Under the pieces are notes generated by a model. That model was not told where the DNA came from, searched no databases, and worked only from the letters and a program-made list of their open reading frames with translations. Both the position numbers and the translations under genes were made by a program. From the NCBI RefSeq assembly GCF_025506355.1, contig NZ_JANZYP010000012.1:62001-126000 (forward strand): a stretch of 64,000 bases of DNA, given 5' to 3'. Position 1 is the first letter of the stretch, and the number at the start of each line of letters is the position of its first letter. This DNA comes from Sphaerisporangium corydalis. Lineage in GTDB: Bacteria; Actinomycetota; Actinomycetes; Streptosporangiales; Streptosporangiaceae. Positions 47,960 through 56,859 of the stretch are shown here, one piece after another.

Positions 47960-49780
47960 ATGTGCGGAATTGTCGCCTATATCGGACCGAAGGATGCGGC
48001 GCCGATCCTCCTGGAGGGTCTGCAGCGCCTCGAATACCGGGGCTATGACTCGGCCGGTCTGGTCGTCAGCAACAAGGGGCTCAAGGTACGCAAGGTCAAG
48101 GGCCGGGTCGCCGACCTCGCGGCGGTCGTACCGGGCAGGTTCAAGGGCGGCCTCGGCATCGGGCACACCCGCTGGGCCACCCACGGCGTGCCCAACGACG
48201 TCAACGCCCACCCCCACCTCGACGGCAAGGACCGCATCGCCGTCGTCCACAACGGGATCATCGAGAACGCCGACGAGCTGCGCGCCAAGCTAGTCGCCGA
48301 CGGCGCCGTCTTCCTGTCCGAGACCGACACCGAGGTGCTCGCCCACCTCATCGGCCGTACCGTCCAGGACACCGACTCCCTGGAGGAGGCGGTCAGGAAG
48401 GCGCTCAAGAGCGTCGTCGGCACGTACGGCATCGCGGTGATCGACGCCGAGCGCACCGGCGAGATCGTGGTCGCCCGCAACGGCAGCCCGATCGTCATCG
48501 GCATCGGCGAGAAGGAGATGTTCTGCGCCTCCGACGTGGCGGCCCTGGTCCGCTACACGCGGCAGGTCGTCCACCTGGAGGACGGCGAGCTGGCCGTGCT
48601 CAAGGCCGACGGGTTCCACACCTTCACCATGGACGCCCGCGCCACCTCCAAGGAGCCGCTGACCGTCGACTGGGACGCCGGCCACTACGACACCGGCGGC
48701 TACGAGCACTACCTGCTCAAGGAGATCTCCGACCAGCCCGAGTCGGTGGCCCGCACGCTGCGCGGCCGGCTCGACGCCCGGTTCAACATCGCCCACCTCG
48801 GCGGCCTCAACCTCGACCCCCGCGAGACCCGCGCCTTCCGCCGCGTCAAGATCATCGGCTGTGGCTCGGCCTACTACGCCGGCCAGATCGGCGCCCAGCT
48901 CATCGAGGAGCTGGCCCGCATCCCCGCCGACGCCGAACCGGCCTCCGAGTTCCGCTACCGCAGCCCCGTCGTCGAGCACGACACCCTGTACGTCGCGGTG
49001 AGCCAGTCGGGGGAGACCTACGACACCCTCGCCGCCGTGCAGGAGCTCAAGCGCAAGGGCGGGCGGGTGCTCGGCGTCGTCAACGCCGTCGGCAGCGCCA
49101 TCGCCCGCGAGGTCGACGGCGGCGTCTACCTGCACGCCGGGCCCGAGGTGTCGGTCGCCTCCACCAAGGCGTTCACCTCGACGGCCGTGGCGTTCGCTCT
49201 GATCGCCCTGCACTTCGGCCGCGTCCACGACCTGTCGCCCGCCGACGGGCGGCGCATCGTCGAGGGCCTGCGCAGGCTGCCCGACCAGATCGAGGAGATC
49301 GTCAAGCAGAGCGACGCCATCGAGGCGCTCGCCCAGAAGTACGCCACCAACCCCAGCATGATGTTCGTCGGCCGCGTGCGCGGCTACCCGGTCGCCCGCG
49401 AAGGCGCCCAGAAGCTCAAGGAGATCTCCTACGTGCACGCCGAGGCGTACCCGGCGAGCGAGCTGAAGCACGGCCCGCTGGCGCTGATCGGCCCCGACAT
49501 GCCGACCGTCGCCATCGTGCCCGACGACGAACTGCTCGACAAGAACCTCACCACGCTCGGCGAGATCCGCGCCCGGGGCGGCAAGGTGCTCATGGTCGGC
49601 CACCGCGTGCCCGACAGCAAGCTCGCCGAGGACGTGATCGTGGTGCCGAAGAACGAGGTCGAGCTGGACCCCATCCTGCTCGGCATCCCCCTCCAGCTCC
49701 TCGCCTACCACGCCGCCGTCGCCCTCGAACGCGACGTCGACAAGCCCCGCAACCTCGCCAAGAGCGTCACCGTCGAGTGA
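47960..49780 (+). CDS. glmS: Glutamine-fructose-6-phosphate aminotransferase
   Basis: 606 residues, normal length. After Met the catalytic Cys begins the glutaminase domain (CGIVAYIGPKDAAPILLEGLQRLEYRGYDSAG; later HTRWATHG and HNGIIENADELR). Two SIS sugar-isomerase domains follow (GCGSAYYAGQ, SQSGETYDT, EVSVASTKAFTST; then GRGxxYPVAxEGAxKLKEISY as GRVRGYPVAREGAQKLKEISYVHAEAYPASELKHGPLALI). The C-terminus is the invariant DKPRNLAKSVTVE. It makes glucosamine-6-phosphate, the first step to peptidoglycan precursors. AAGGAG precedes the ATG. Confidence 0.98.
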   Translation: MCGIVAYIGPKDAAPILLEGLQRLEYRGYDSAGLVVSNKGLKVRKVKGRVADLAAVVPGRFKGGLGIGHTRWATHGVPNDVNAHPHLDGKDRIAVVHNGIIENADELRAKLVADGAVFLSETDTEVLAHLIGRTVQDTDSLEEAVRKALKSVVGTYGIAVIDAERTGEIVVARNGSPIVIGIGEKEMFCASDVAALVRYTRQVVHLEDGELAVLKADGFHTFTMDARATSKEPLTVDWDAGHYDTGGYEHYLLKEISDQPESVARTLRGRLDARFNIAHLGGLNLDPRETRAFRRVKIIGCGSAYYAGQIGAQLIEELARIPADAEPASEFRYRSPVVEHDTLYVAVSQSGETYDTLAAVQELKRKGGRVLGVVNAVGSAIAREVDGGVYLHAGPEVSVASTKAFTSTAVAFALIALHFGRVHDLSPADGRRIVEGLRRLPDQIEEIVKQSDAIEALAQKYATNPSMMFVGRVRGYPVAREGAQKLKEISYVHAEAYPASELKHGPLALIGPDMPTVAIVPDDELLDKNLTTLGEIRARGGKVLMVGHRVPDSKLAEDVIVVPKNEVELDPILLGIPLQLLAYHAAVALERDVDKPRNLAKSVTVE

Positions 49781-49828
49781 CCCCGCCCCCGGGGCCGACC
49801 AGGTGCGAGGGCGACATAAGGTCGTCGC

Positions 49829-50983
49829 GTGAGCAACCTGGAACGGGAACCCCGGGAGACGGTGTGCGGCGGCCGGGCCGCCGCCGGCGAGGGTCCGGTA
49901 CGCGAGCTGCTGCCCGGCCGCGACGTGGTCCTCGGGGGACCGAGGGGCATGAAGGTCACCAGGACCCTGCCGAACCGCGACCGCCGGATGGTCGGGGCCT
50001 GGTGCTTCCTCGACCACTACGGCCCGGAGACGGCGGTCATGCGGGTGCCGCCGCACCCGCACAGCGGGCTGCAGACCGTGAGCTGGCTGCTCGAAGGCGA
50101 GATCCTCCACCGGGACAGCATCGGCAGCGAGCAGCTCGTCGACCCGGGCCGGCTGAACCTGATGACCGCGGGCCGCGCGATCTCCCACTCCGAGGAGTCG
50201 GTGCGCGAGGGCGTGCTGCACGGGGTGCAGCTGTGGGTGGCCCTCCCGGAGGGCGCCCGGCACATCGAGCCCGCCTTCGAACACCACCCCGTCCTGCCCG
50301 TGCTGACCGGCCTCGGCGTGCGGGTGACCGTCATCGTGGGCGAACTGGCCGGCGTCACCTCGCCGGCCAGGATCCACACCCCGCTGGTCGGCGCCGAACT
50401 GACCTTCGACGACCAGTCCCACCTCACCCTCCCCCTCGACCCCGCCTTCGAATACGCCCTCCTCACCCTCACCGGCGCCATCGACGTCACCGACCCCGAA
50501 ACCGACCCCGCCGCCAAGCCGGGTCCAGCCCCCGCGACCGCCCCCGCCACCGCGACCGCCCCCGCCACCGCGACCGGCTCCGCCATTGCGACCGGCCCCA
50601 GCGGGGAGATCGGCCCCGCCGCCGAGATCGGCCCTGGTGCCGAGCCGGACGACACGAAGGCCGCCGCCGAGCCCGGGGAGGCCGAGTCCGGTGAAGATCC
50701 TCTTGAGCCCGGTCCGCTGCTCTACCTGGGCTCCGGGCGGTCCGAACTGACCTTCCGCGCCCGGCGTCCCAGCCGGGTGCTGCTCCTCGGCGGCGAGCCG
50801 TTCGAGGAGGAGATCGTCATGTGGTGGAACTTCGTCGGCCGCAGTCACCAGGAAATCACCGAGTTCCGCGATGAATGGTCCAAGGGCACCGACTTCGGCA
50901 CCGTAACCGCCTACGACGGCCCACCCCTCCCGGCCCCCACCCTCCCCGCCACCCCCCTCAAACCCCGAGGCCGCCACCGCTGA
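49829..50983 (+). CDS. Pirin-family bicupin protein with low-complexity insertion
   Basis: 384 residues, GTG start. The metal ligands of pirin are present: HPHSG, then HRDS and ISHSEES (His, His, His, Glu). The C-terminal cupin has LLYLGSGRSELTFRARRPSRVLLLGGEPFEEEIVMWWNFVGRSHQEI. Between the two cupins (about residues 225-295) lies an added stretch of Ala-Thr-Pro repeats (ATAPATATAPATATGSA...GPSGEIGPAAEIGPGAE) not found in ordinary pirins of about 300-320 residues. Some pirins act as quercetinases. It follows glmS by 48 bp. Confidence 0.9.
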   Translation: MSNLEREPRETVCGGRAAAGEGPVRELLPGRDVVLGGPRGMKVTRTLPNRDRRMVGAWCFLDHYGPETAVMRVPPHPHSGLQTVSWLLEGEILHRDSIGSEQLVDPGRLNLMTAGRAISHSEESVREGVLHGVQLWVALPEGARHIEPAFEHHPVLPVLTGLGVRVTVIVGELAGVTSPARIHTPLVGAELTFDDQSHLTLPLDPAFEYALLTLTGAIDVTDPETDPAAKPGPAPATAPATATAPATATGSAIATGPSGEIGPAAEIGPGAEPDDTKAAAEPGEAESGEDPLEPGPLLYLGSGRSELTFRARRPSRVLLLGGEPFEEEIVMWWNFVGRSHQEITEFRDEWSKGTDFGTVTAYDGPPLPAPTLPATPLKPRGRHR

Positions 50984-51070
50984 CCAGCACGGGCAAGTGA
51001 ACTATGGGCGTTTTCTTTGCACCCGCGCCTCGCGAGGCCTGACCGGGGGAGTGGGCGATTTTGTGATGGG

Positions 51071-52063
<993 letters not shown>

Positions 52064-52211
52064 GACGCTCGCTCCTTTCCCACCTGAGGACCCCCCGCGC
52101 CTCGTTCGCGCCGGTGAACGGCCTCCTCACGTGCCATTCCTGTATAGACGAGACCACCGACAAAACCACAACCCCACCGACCGGCCGAAGACGCACGGCG
52201 CCGATGGGAAG

Positions 52212-52236
52212 GGGACCGGCCTGGGCGGCCGGTCCC
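52212..52236 (-). terminator. Hairpin after the beta-gamma-crystallin gene
   Basis: GGGACCGGCC and GGCCGGTCCC, perfect 10-bp stem with a 5-nt loop, 30 bp beyond the stop on the minus strand. Confidence 0.8.
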
Positions 52237-52265
52237 TGGCGGCTCCCTCGGGAAGGTGGTGGGGG

Positions 52266-53054
52266 TCAGCGGGGGACGCCCCAGTTGGCGACCGAGGAGA
52301 TGCGGTCGTTCCACCCGATGGACCCGAGGTCGCCCCAGGCGTGCCCGTCCGCCGGGTTCCCCGTGTACGCCGGGGAGAAGAACGAGCTGCCTCCCCAGTT
52401 GATGTGCTCGTAGTACGTCACGTTGCAGTCGGTGGCGGAGATGGAGCTGATGGTGTCGTTCCAGTCGCTTCTCGACCAGATGGGGCCGTGGTAGACGCGG
52501 GTGAGGTCGTTGTAGCCGAACCCGGCGCTCAGCCAGAACCAGTCGCCGTCGAAGTTGTGGTGCTGGAACATCTGCACCTGGCCCTTGGTGAACGGGGCGG
52601 ACGCGCTCGCCGCCGAGGTCGCTCGCTCCTGCTCGCGCAGCAGCGACGACACCCACAGGGCGGTGCGCAGCGGCTGGTCGTCGGTGAAGGCGAGCAGGCG
52701 CGGCTCACCGCCGGCGCCCCGGCTCGCCACGAAGTGCAGGGGCTGCCCGTCGAAGCGCCGCAGGTCCTCGGGGGCGTGCTCGACGCCGTCCACGACCACG
52801 GCCATGGACGGCGGGCGGTGGACGGAGCCCTCGGACGCGGACGCGGCGCCCGGCCAGGCGGGCTCGGCGGGCACGGGGGCGGCCGACCGGGGCGCGCTGA
52901 GCGTGTGCCGGATCAGCGACTCCAGCGTGGTGATGCCCTGCTCGCGCAGGACGTCGAGCACCTCCTGCTCGTGGAGCTCGCCGACGTGCTCGGAGAACGC
53001 CAGGAAACGCTCGACGTTGCGACGGGTCTCCGTGGTGAACTGCTGGGTCGTCAC
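52266..53054 (-). CDS. Beta-gamma-crystallin domain protein with two calcium-binding motifs
   Basis: 262 residues from GTG 53054, with GAAGGAG just upstream. The first half is mostly helical and has no recognised domain (RRNVERFLAFSEHVGELHEQEVLDVLREQG; then RFDGQPLHFVASRG). The last 110 residues form a beta-gamma-crystallin pair: VQMFQHHNFDGDWFWLSAG and VTYYEHINWGGSSFFSPA start the Greek keys, and NDTISS and NDRISS match the (N/D)(N/D)xx(S/T)S calcium clamp. It is without a signal peptide, so it seems intracellular. It is next to the sigma factor gene, same strand, 202 bp apart. Confidence 0.82.
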   Translation of the reverse strand: MTTQQFTTETRRNVERFLAFSEHVGELHEQEVLDVLREQGITTLESLIRHTLSAPRSAAPVPAEPAWPGAASASEGSVHRPPSMAVVVDGVEHAPEDLRRFDGQPLHFVASRGAGGEPRLLAFTDDQPLRTALWVSSLLREQERATSAASASAPFTKGQVQMFQHHNFDGDWFWLSAGFGYNDLTRVYHGPIWSRSDWNDTISSISATDCNVTYYEHINWGGSSFFSPAYTGNPADGHAWGDLGSIGWNDRISSVANWGVPR

Positions 53055-53203
53055 GGTCCATCTCCTTCGTCTGTGCCAGGACCCCGGCGGCCGGGATCCG
53101 CCTCGGAGCGGGCGGGGCATGTCGTCCCGCCTGGGGGAACAGCGGGACGTTATCATAAACGTAATCGTCTGACTACTTTGAGTAACGAAGATGGTACGGG
53201 AGT

Positions 53204-54586
53204 ATGGGCCCGGCAATGCGAGTGTTTCGAAGTGGCAAAGTGGGACGCGAGAGGATGGCCGATGTGAGCGTGCGTGCCGTGGTCGCCCCGCTGGTGAGCG
53301 GTGCCACCTACCGGCGCGGGGTCCACCTGCTGCTCGGCGGCGTGCTGCTGCTGCCGTACGTCCTGGCGGGGGCGGCCTTCGCGCGGGCGCTGGCCGGGGA
53401 GCGGACGCCGCGCGGCCTGGTCCTGCCGGTCATGGCGCTGACCGTCCTGATCGCGGCCGTGCCCCCCTTCCTGCGGGGCACGCGCGCGCTGGAGATCGTC
53501 GCCGCGCGGTCGCTGCTCGGCGTCCCCCTGCCTGATCCGCCCGCCTCAGCGGGTTCCTGGCGGGAGGAGCGGGAGACGCGGCTGCGCGCGGCGCTGTGGT
53601 TCACCGTCCATCTCGCGATCGGCGGCGTTGTGGTCACGCTGGTGCTCGTCCCGCTGGCGCTGGGCGTGGTCCTCCTCGTCCAGCGGTTCGGCATCGCGGG
53701 GGAGGTGGTCGCCGGCGTCCGCGTCGGGCCGCTGGACGAGCACGACCCCGGGTGGCTGTCTCTGGCGGGCGCCGTGCTGCTCGTCGGCGTCCTGTACGCC
53801 GTGGCGGGCCTCGGGGCGCTGGCGGCGGTCATGGCGCCCGTCCTGCTCGGCCCCTCGCCGGCCGAGCGGATCGCGGCCCTCGAGGCGCGGGCGGCGCGGA
53901 TGGCCGAGCGCGACCGGCTGGCCCGCGAGCTGCACGACTCCATCGGGCACGCGCTGACGGTCACCACTTTGCAGGCCGCGGCGGCGCTGCACCTGCTCGA
54001 CACCGACCTCGGGTTCGCCCGCCGCGCCCTGGTCGCGATCGAGGACGCGGGCCGGGCCGCCACCGAGGACCTCGACCGCGTGCTCGGCATGCTCCGCGAC
54101 GGCGGCCCAGCCGACCGCGTGATGTACCAGATGCCGGACGATGGGGCGCCGGCCCCTGGATCGGCCGGCGGCCCGCCGCAGCGGCCGCCCGACGACGGGC
54201 CGCGCCACCGGCTGGCCGACCTGGACCGTCTGGTGGCGCACTCGCGCGGCACCGGGGTCGAGGTCCGCACCCAGGTCGAGGGCTCGGTCGCCTCCCTGCC
54301 CCCCTCGGTGTCCGCGGAGGGGTACCGCATCATCCAGGAGAGCCTGACGAACGTGCTCCGGCACGCGGGCCCGGTGCCGGTGGCGCTGCGCGTCGCCGTC
54401 GACGGCCGTACGCTCGCGATCGAGGTGGCCAACCCGGTCACCGGGGACGCGCCCCGGCGCGAGGGCGGGCGCGGGCTGGACGGCATGCGCGAACGCGTCG
54501 CCCTGCTCGGCGGAGCCATGACCGCCGGCCCGGACGACGGCCAGTGGCGCGTCTCGGTCCGGCTTCCGGCGGGAGACGCGTTGTGA
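53204..54586 (+). CDS. Sensor histidine kinase (HisKA_3/NarX-like)
   Basis: 460 residues from the first ATG; 53216 and 53255 are alternatives. Four or five membrane segments occupy residues about 40-230. The dimerisation/phosphoacceptor helix is RLARELHDSIGHALTVTTLQ (His in ELHDSIGH). The ATPase domain has the N box ESLTNVLRHAG and GGRGLDGMRERVALLGG. An insert of about 25 Pro/Gly/Asp residues (MPDDGAPAPGSAGGPP) lies between the two. It phosphorylates the adjacent response regulator, 127 bp downstream. The signal is unknown. Confidence 0.9.
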   Translation: MGPAMRVFRSGKVGRERMADVSVRAVVAPLVSGATYRRGVHLLLGGVLLLPYVLAGAAFARALAGERTPRGLVLPVMALTVLIAAVPPFLRGTRALEIVAARSLLGVPLPDPPASAGSWREERETRLRAALWFTVHLAIGGVVVTLVLVPLALGVVLLVQRFGIAGEVVAGVRVGPLDEHDPGWLSLAGAVLLVGVLYAVAGLGALAAVMAPVLLGPSPAERIAALEARAARMAERDRLARELHDSIGHALTVTTLQAAAALHLLDTDLGFARRALVAIEDAGRAATEDLDRVLGMLRDGGPADRVMYQMPDDGAPAPGSAGGPPQRPPDDGPRHRLADLDRLVAHSRGTGVEVRTQVEGSVASLPPSVSAEGYRIIQESLTNVLRHAGPVPVALRVAVDGRTLAIEVANPVTGDAPRREGGRGLDGMRERVALLGGAMTAGPDDGQWRVSVRLPAGDAL

Positions 54587-54717
54587 GCGGGAGACCCGTT
54601 GTGAGCGGGGGATCCGGTGTCGAGCGGGGCTTTCGTCGTGAGTGCAGGGATCTGGCGCTCGGCGGGGGTTTCGTCGTGAGTGGGAGGATCAGGGTGTCGG
54701 GCGGGGGTTCGGGATGA
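54569..54717. repeat. Array of about eight degenerate ~18-bp units joining the kinase stop to the regulator start
   Basis: GCGGGAGACGCGTTGTGA (54569-54586, kinase stop) is followed by GCGGGAGACCCGTTGTGA (54587-54604), then diverged copies at 54605, 54624 (GCGGGGCTTTCGTCGTGA), 54642, 54662 (GCGGGGGTTTCGTCGTGA), 54680 and 54701. The last runs into the ATGA start of the regulator. Five of the eight units end in TGA. Confidence 0.8.
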
Positions 54718-55385
54718 GCGCGGACATCCGGGTGGGGATCGTCGATGACGAGGAGCTGGTCCGGGTGGGGTTGCGGGTCATCCTCGACGCCCAGCCCGGC
54801 CTCACTGTGGTGGGTGAGGCGGCCGACGGCGCCGAGGTCATGGACATGGTGGCCCGCACCCGTCCCGACGTCCTGCTCATGGACGTGCGGATGCCCGCGA
54901 TCGACGGCATCGAGGCCACGCGGCGGCTGCTCGCCGCGTCGGCCCGGCCGCCCAGGGTGCTGGTCGTCACCACCTTCGAGAACGACGACCACGTGTACGA
55001 GGCGCTCCGCGCGGGCGCCAGCGGGTTCCTGCTGAAGCGCACCCGGCCGCCGGAGGTCGTGGAGGCGGTACGGGTGGTCGCGCGCGGCGAGTCCCTGGTC
55101 TTCCCCGCCGCGATCCGCCGGCTGGCCGGCGCGTACGGCGGCGCGGGAGCGGGCGGGCCCGCCGGCGACCGGCTCCGGCGGGCCCGGCTGACCGAACGGG
55201 AGGAGGAGGTGCTGCGCCTCATGGCCACCGGCCTGTCCAACGCCGAGATCGCCGCCCGGCTGACAGTGGGGGCCGAGACGGTCAAGACGCACGTCGGCAA
55301 CGTGCTCACCAAGCTCGCCGCCCGCGACCGCACCCAGGCCGTGATCGTCGCCTACGAGTCCGGCTTCGTCAGCCCGGTCGGATGA
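54714..55385 (+). CDS. NarL/FixJ-family response regulator
   Basis: 223 residues from ATG 54714. Receiver domain: acid pocket GIVDDEE, phosphoacceptor Asp in LLMDVRMP, then VLVVTTFEND and LLKRTRP (Thr and Lys switch residues). The LuxR-type HTH is LTEREEEVLRLMATGLSNAEIAARLTVGAETVKTHVGNVLTKLAARDRTQAV. It is the partner of the upstream kinase. The upstream in-frame extension is inside the tandem array and is not coding. Confidence 0.93.
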   Translation: MSADIRVGIVDDEELVRVGLRVILDAQPGLTVVGEAADGAEVMDMVARTRPDVLLMDVRMPAIDGIEATRRLLAASARPPRVLVVTTFENDDHVYEALRAGASGFLLKRTRPPEVVEAVRVVARGESLVFPAAIRRLAGAYGGAGAGGPAGDRLRRARLTEREEEVLRLMATGLSNAEIAARLTVGAETVKTHVGNVLTKLAARDRTQAVIVAYESGFVSPVG

Positions 55386-55443
55386 CCGAACCCTCGCCCC
55401 CGTCAGGAGCACGGGTCCGGTCCGCCGGCTCTGGGGTGGTTTG

Positions 55444-56472
55444 TTAGGCCGGTTGGGCGGGGGGTGCCGGGTCGCAGCGGGAGATGAGCTGGTCGCACAT
55501 GTCGGCCAGGGCGTCGCGGGCGGGTGAGGCGGGCAGCGGGAGCAGGGCGCGCCTGGCGCGGTCCGCGTAGCGCTCCACTTCGGTGCGGGCCTCGGCGAGC
55601 CCGGGGGAGCGCTGGAGCAGCCGCGTCACGGTGGCCAGGTCGCCCGCGTCGGTGATGGGCCCCCCGGCCAGCATCCTGCGCAGCCGGGCCGGCCTGTTCC
55701 TGAGCCGCCCCTGGCCACGGCCTCGCACGCGCAGGGCCCGCAGCACCGGCAACGTGGCCACACCCTGACGCAGGTCGGCGTTGGCCGGTTTGCCCGCCCG
55801 CGCGGTCGGCTGGGTGACGTCCAGGACGTCGTCGGCGAGCTGGAAGGCGATGCCGAGCGCCTCACCGTAGGCCCCCAGCGCCTCAAGGTGGCCGGCGGGC
55901 GCGCCCGCGGCGTGCGCCCCCAGCCGCGTCGCGAGCGTGAACAGGGCCGCGGTCTTGTCGGCGATCACGCTCATGTAGTAGCGCTCCGGGTCGGCGTCCG
56001 GCCCCGCGCCCACCGTCTCGCGGAGCTGCCCGGTGACCAGCCGGGTCAGCATGCGGGCCTGCTCCTCCGCAGCGGCCGCTCCCAGCGGCGCCGCCAGCTC
56101 GGCGGCCCTGGCGACCAGATAGTCACCGGCCAGGATGGCCACGCGGTTGCCCCACTTGGCGTTGATGCTCGGCACGCCGCGCCGGGTGGCCGCCTCGTCC
56201 ATGACGTCGTCGTGGTACAGCGAGGCCACGTGCATGAGCTCGACGGCCGCCGCGGCGCGGACGACCTCGGGACGGTCGGGGTCGCCGAACCGCGCGGCCA
56301 GGAGCACCAGCGTGGGCCGCACCCGCTTGCCGCCCGCCGCGAGCAGGTGCGTGGCGACGGTGGTCAGGAACGGGTCGCCGGGGGTGTCCAAGGTGGTGCG
56401 GAGCAGGTCCTCCACGGCGTCGAGCGAGCGGCGCGTCCAGGCGGCGAGGGTGTCGTCGGTGATGGTCGGCAC
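55444..56472 (-). CDS. Polyprenyl diphosphate synthase (heptaprenyl/octaprenyl type)
   Basis: 342 residues from a GTG. The first Asp-rich motif is LYHDDVMDEAATRRG and the second is FQLADDVLDV; GGKRVRP (substrate Arg) is near residue 49. Length and motifs fit long-chain E-polyprenyl synthases that make the menaquinone side chain. No menaquinone genes adjoin it. Its RBS is weak. Transcription points away from the SNF2 gene's 3' end. Confidence 0.92.
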   Translation of the reverse strand: MPTITDDTLAAWTRRSLDAVEDLLRTTLDTPGDPFLTTVATHLLAAGGKRVRPTLVLLAARFGDPDRPEVVRAAAAVELMHVASLYHDDVMDEAATRRGVPSINAKWGNRVAILAGDYLVARAAELAAPLGAAAAEEQARMLTRLVTGQLRETVGAGPDADPERYYMSVIADKTAALFTLATRLGAHAAGAPAGHLEALGAYGEALGIAFQLADDVLDVTQPTARAGKPANADLRQGVATLPVLRALRVRGRGQGRLRNRPARLRRMLAGGPITDAGDLATVTRLLQRSPGLAEARTEVERYADRARRALLPLPASPARDALADMCDQLISRCDPAPPAQPA

Positions 56473-56666
56473 GGCCGCTCAGCCCCGTCGTCCACGAGCC
56501 GCGCGGGCGCCGCGCCGCCGCGTTCCGCGGCCGGGGGCGTCCGGGGACGTCGGCAAGAGCGATGTGGAAGGCAAGGTGTCCCCCTTGGTGGAAAGCGCGG
56601 AAGATCCGCACACCTCACGATCGCGCGATCACCCACCCCGGCGACTCCCCCCGGCACGGGAACCCC

Positions 56667-56684
56667 CTCCCCCGTACGGGGGAG
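56667..56684. repeat. 18-bp perfect palindrome
   Basis: CTCCCCCGTACGGGGGAG lies about 195 bp upstream of the prenyl synthase start. It could be an operator or a hairpin; nothing else is recognised between 56473 and 56740. Confidence 0.5.
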
Positions 56685-56740
56685 AGACCCTGGACAGCGG
56701 GATTCCGGTGGTTCCAACAGGTCACTGGCCTGATCTGGTT

Positions 56741-56856
56741 AAGGGCCTCACTCCGCTCGGGCCGTGCTCTGAGGGCTTCGCCGGGTCCTTGCCAGGTCGT
56801 AGCCGCCTTGATACCGCGAAGCTCCAAGAAGACAGTCCGAGCGGAGCGAGGCCCTT
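56741..56856 (-). terminator. Long imperfect hairpin after the SNF2 helicase gene
   Basis: The outer arms 56741-56760 and 56837-56856 are complementary in 19 of 20 positions; pairing continues inward, imperfectly, to GCTTCGC/GCGAAGC, giving arms of about 46 nt. It starts 4 bp past the helicase stop. It may be a terminator, a structured RNA or a miniature mobile element. Confidence 0.5.
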
Positions 56857-56859
56857 TGT

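Noticed and set aside
48290-50977. Large minus-strand frame opposite glmS and pirin
   Set aside because: Low-complexity Gly/Val/Leu-rich translation with no domain; a high-GC shadow of two clear plus-strand genes.
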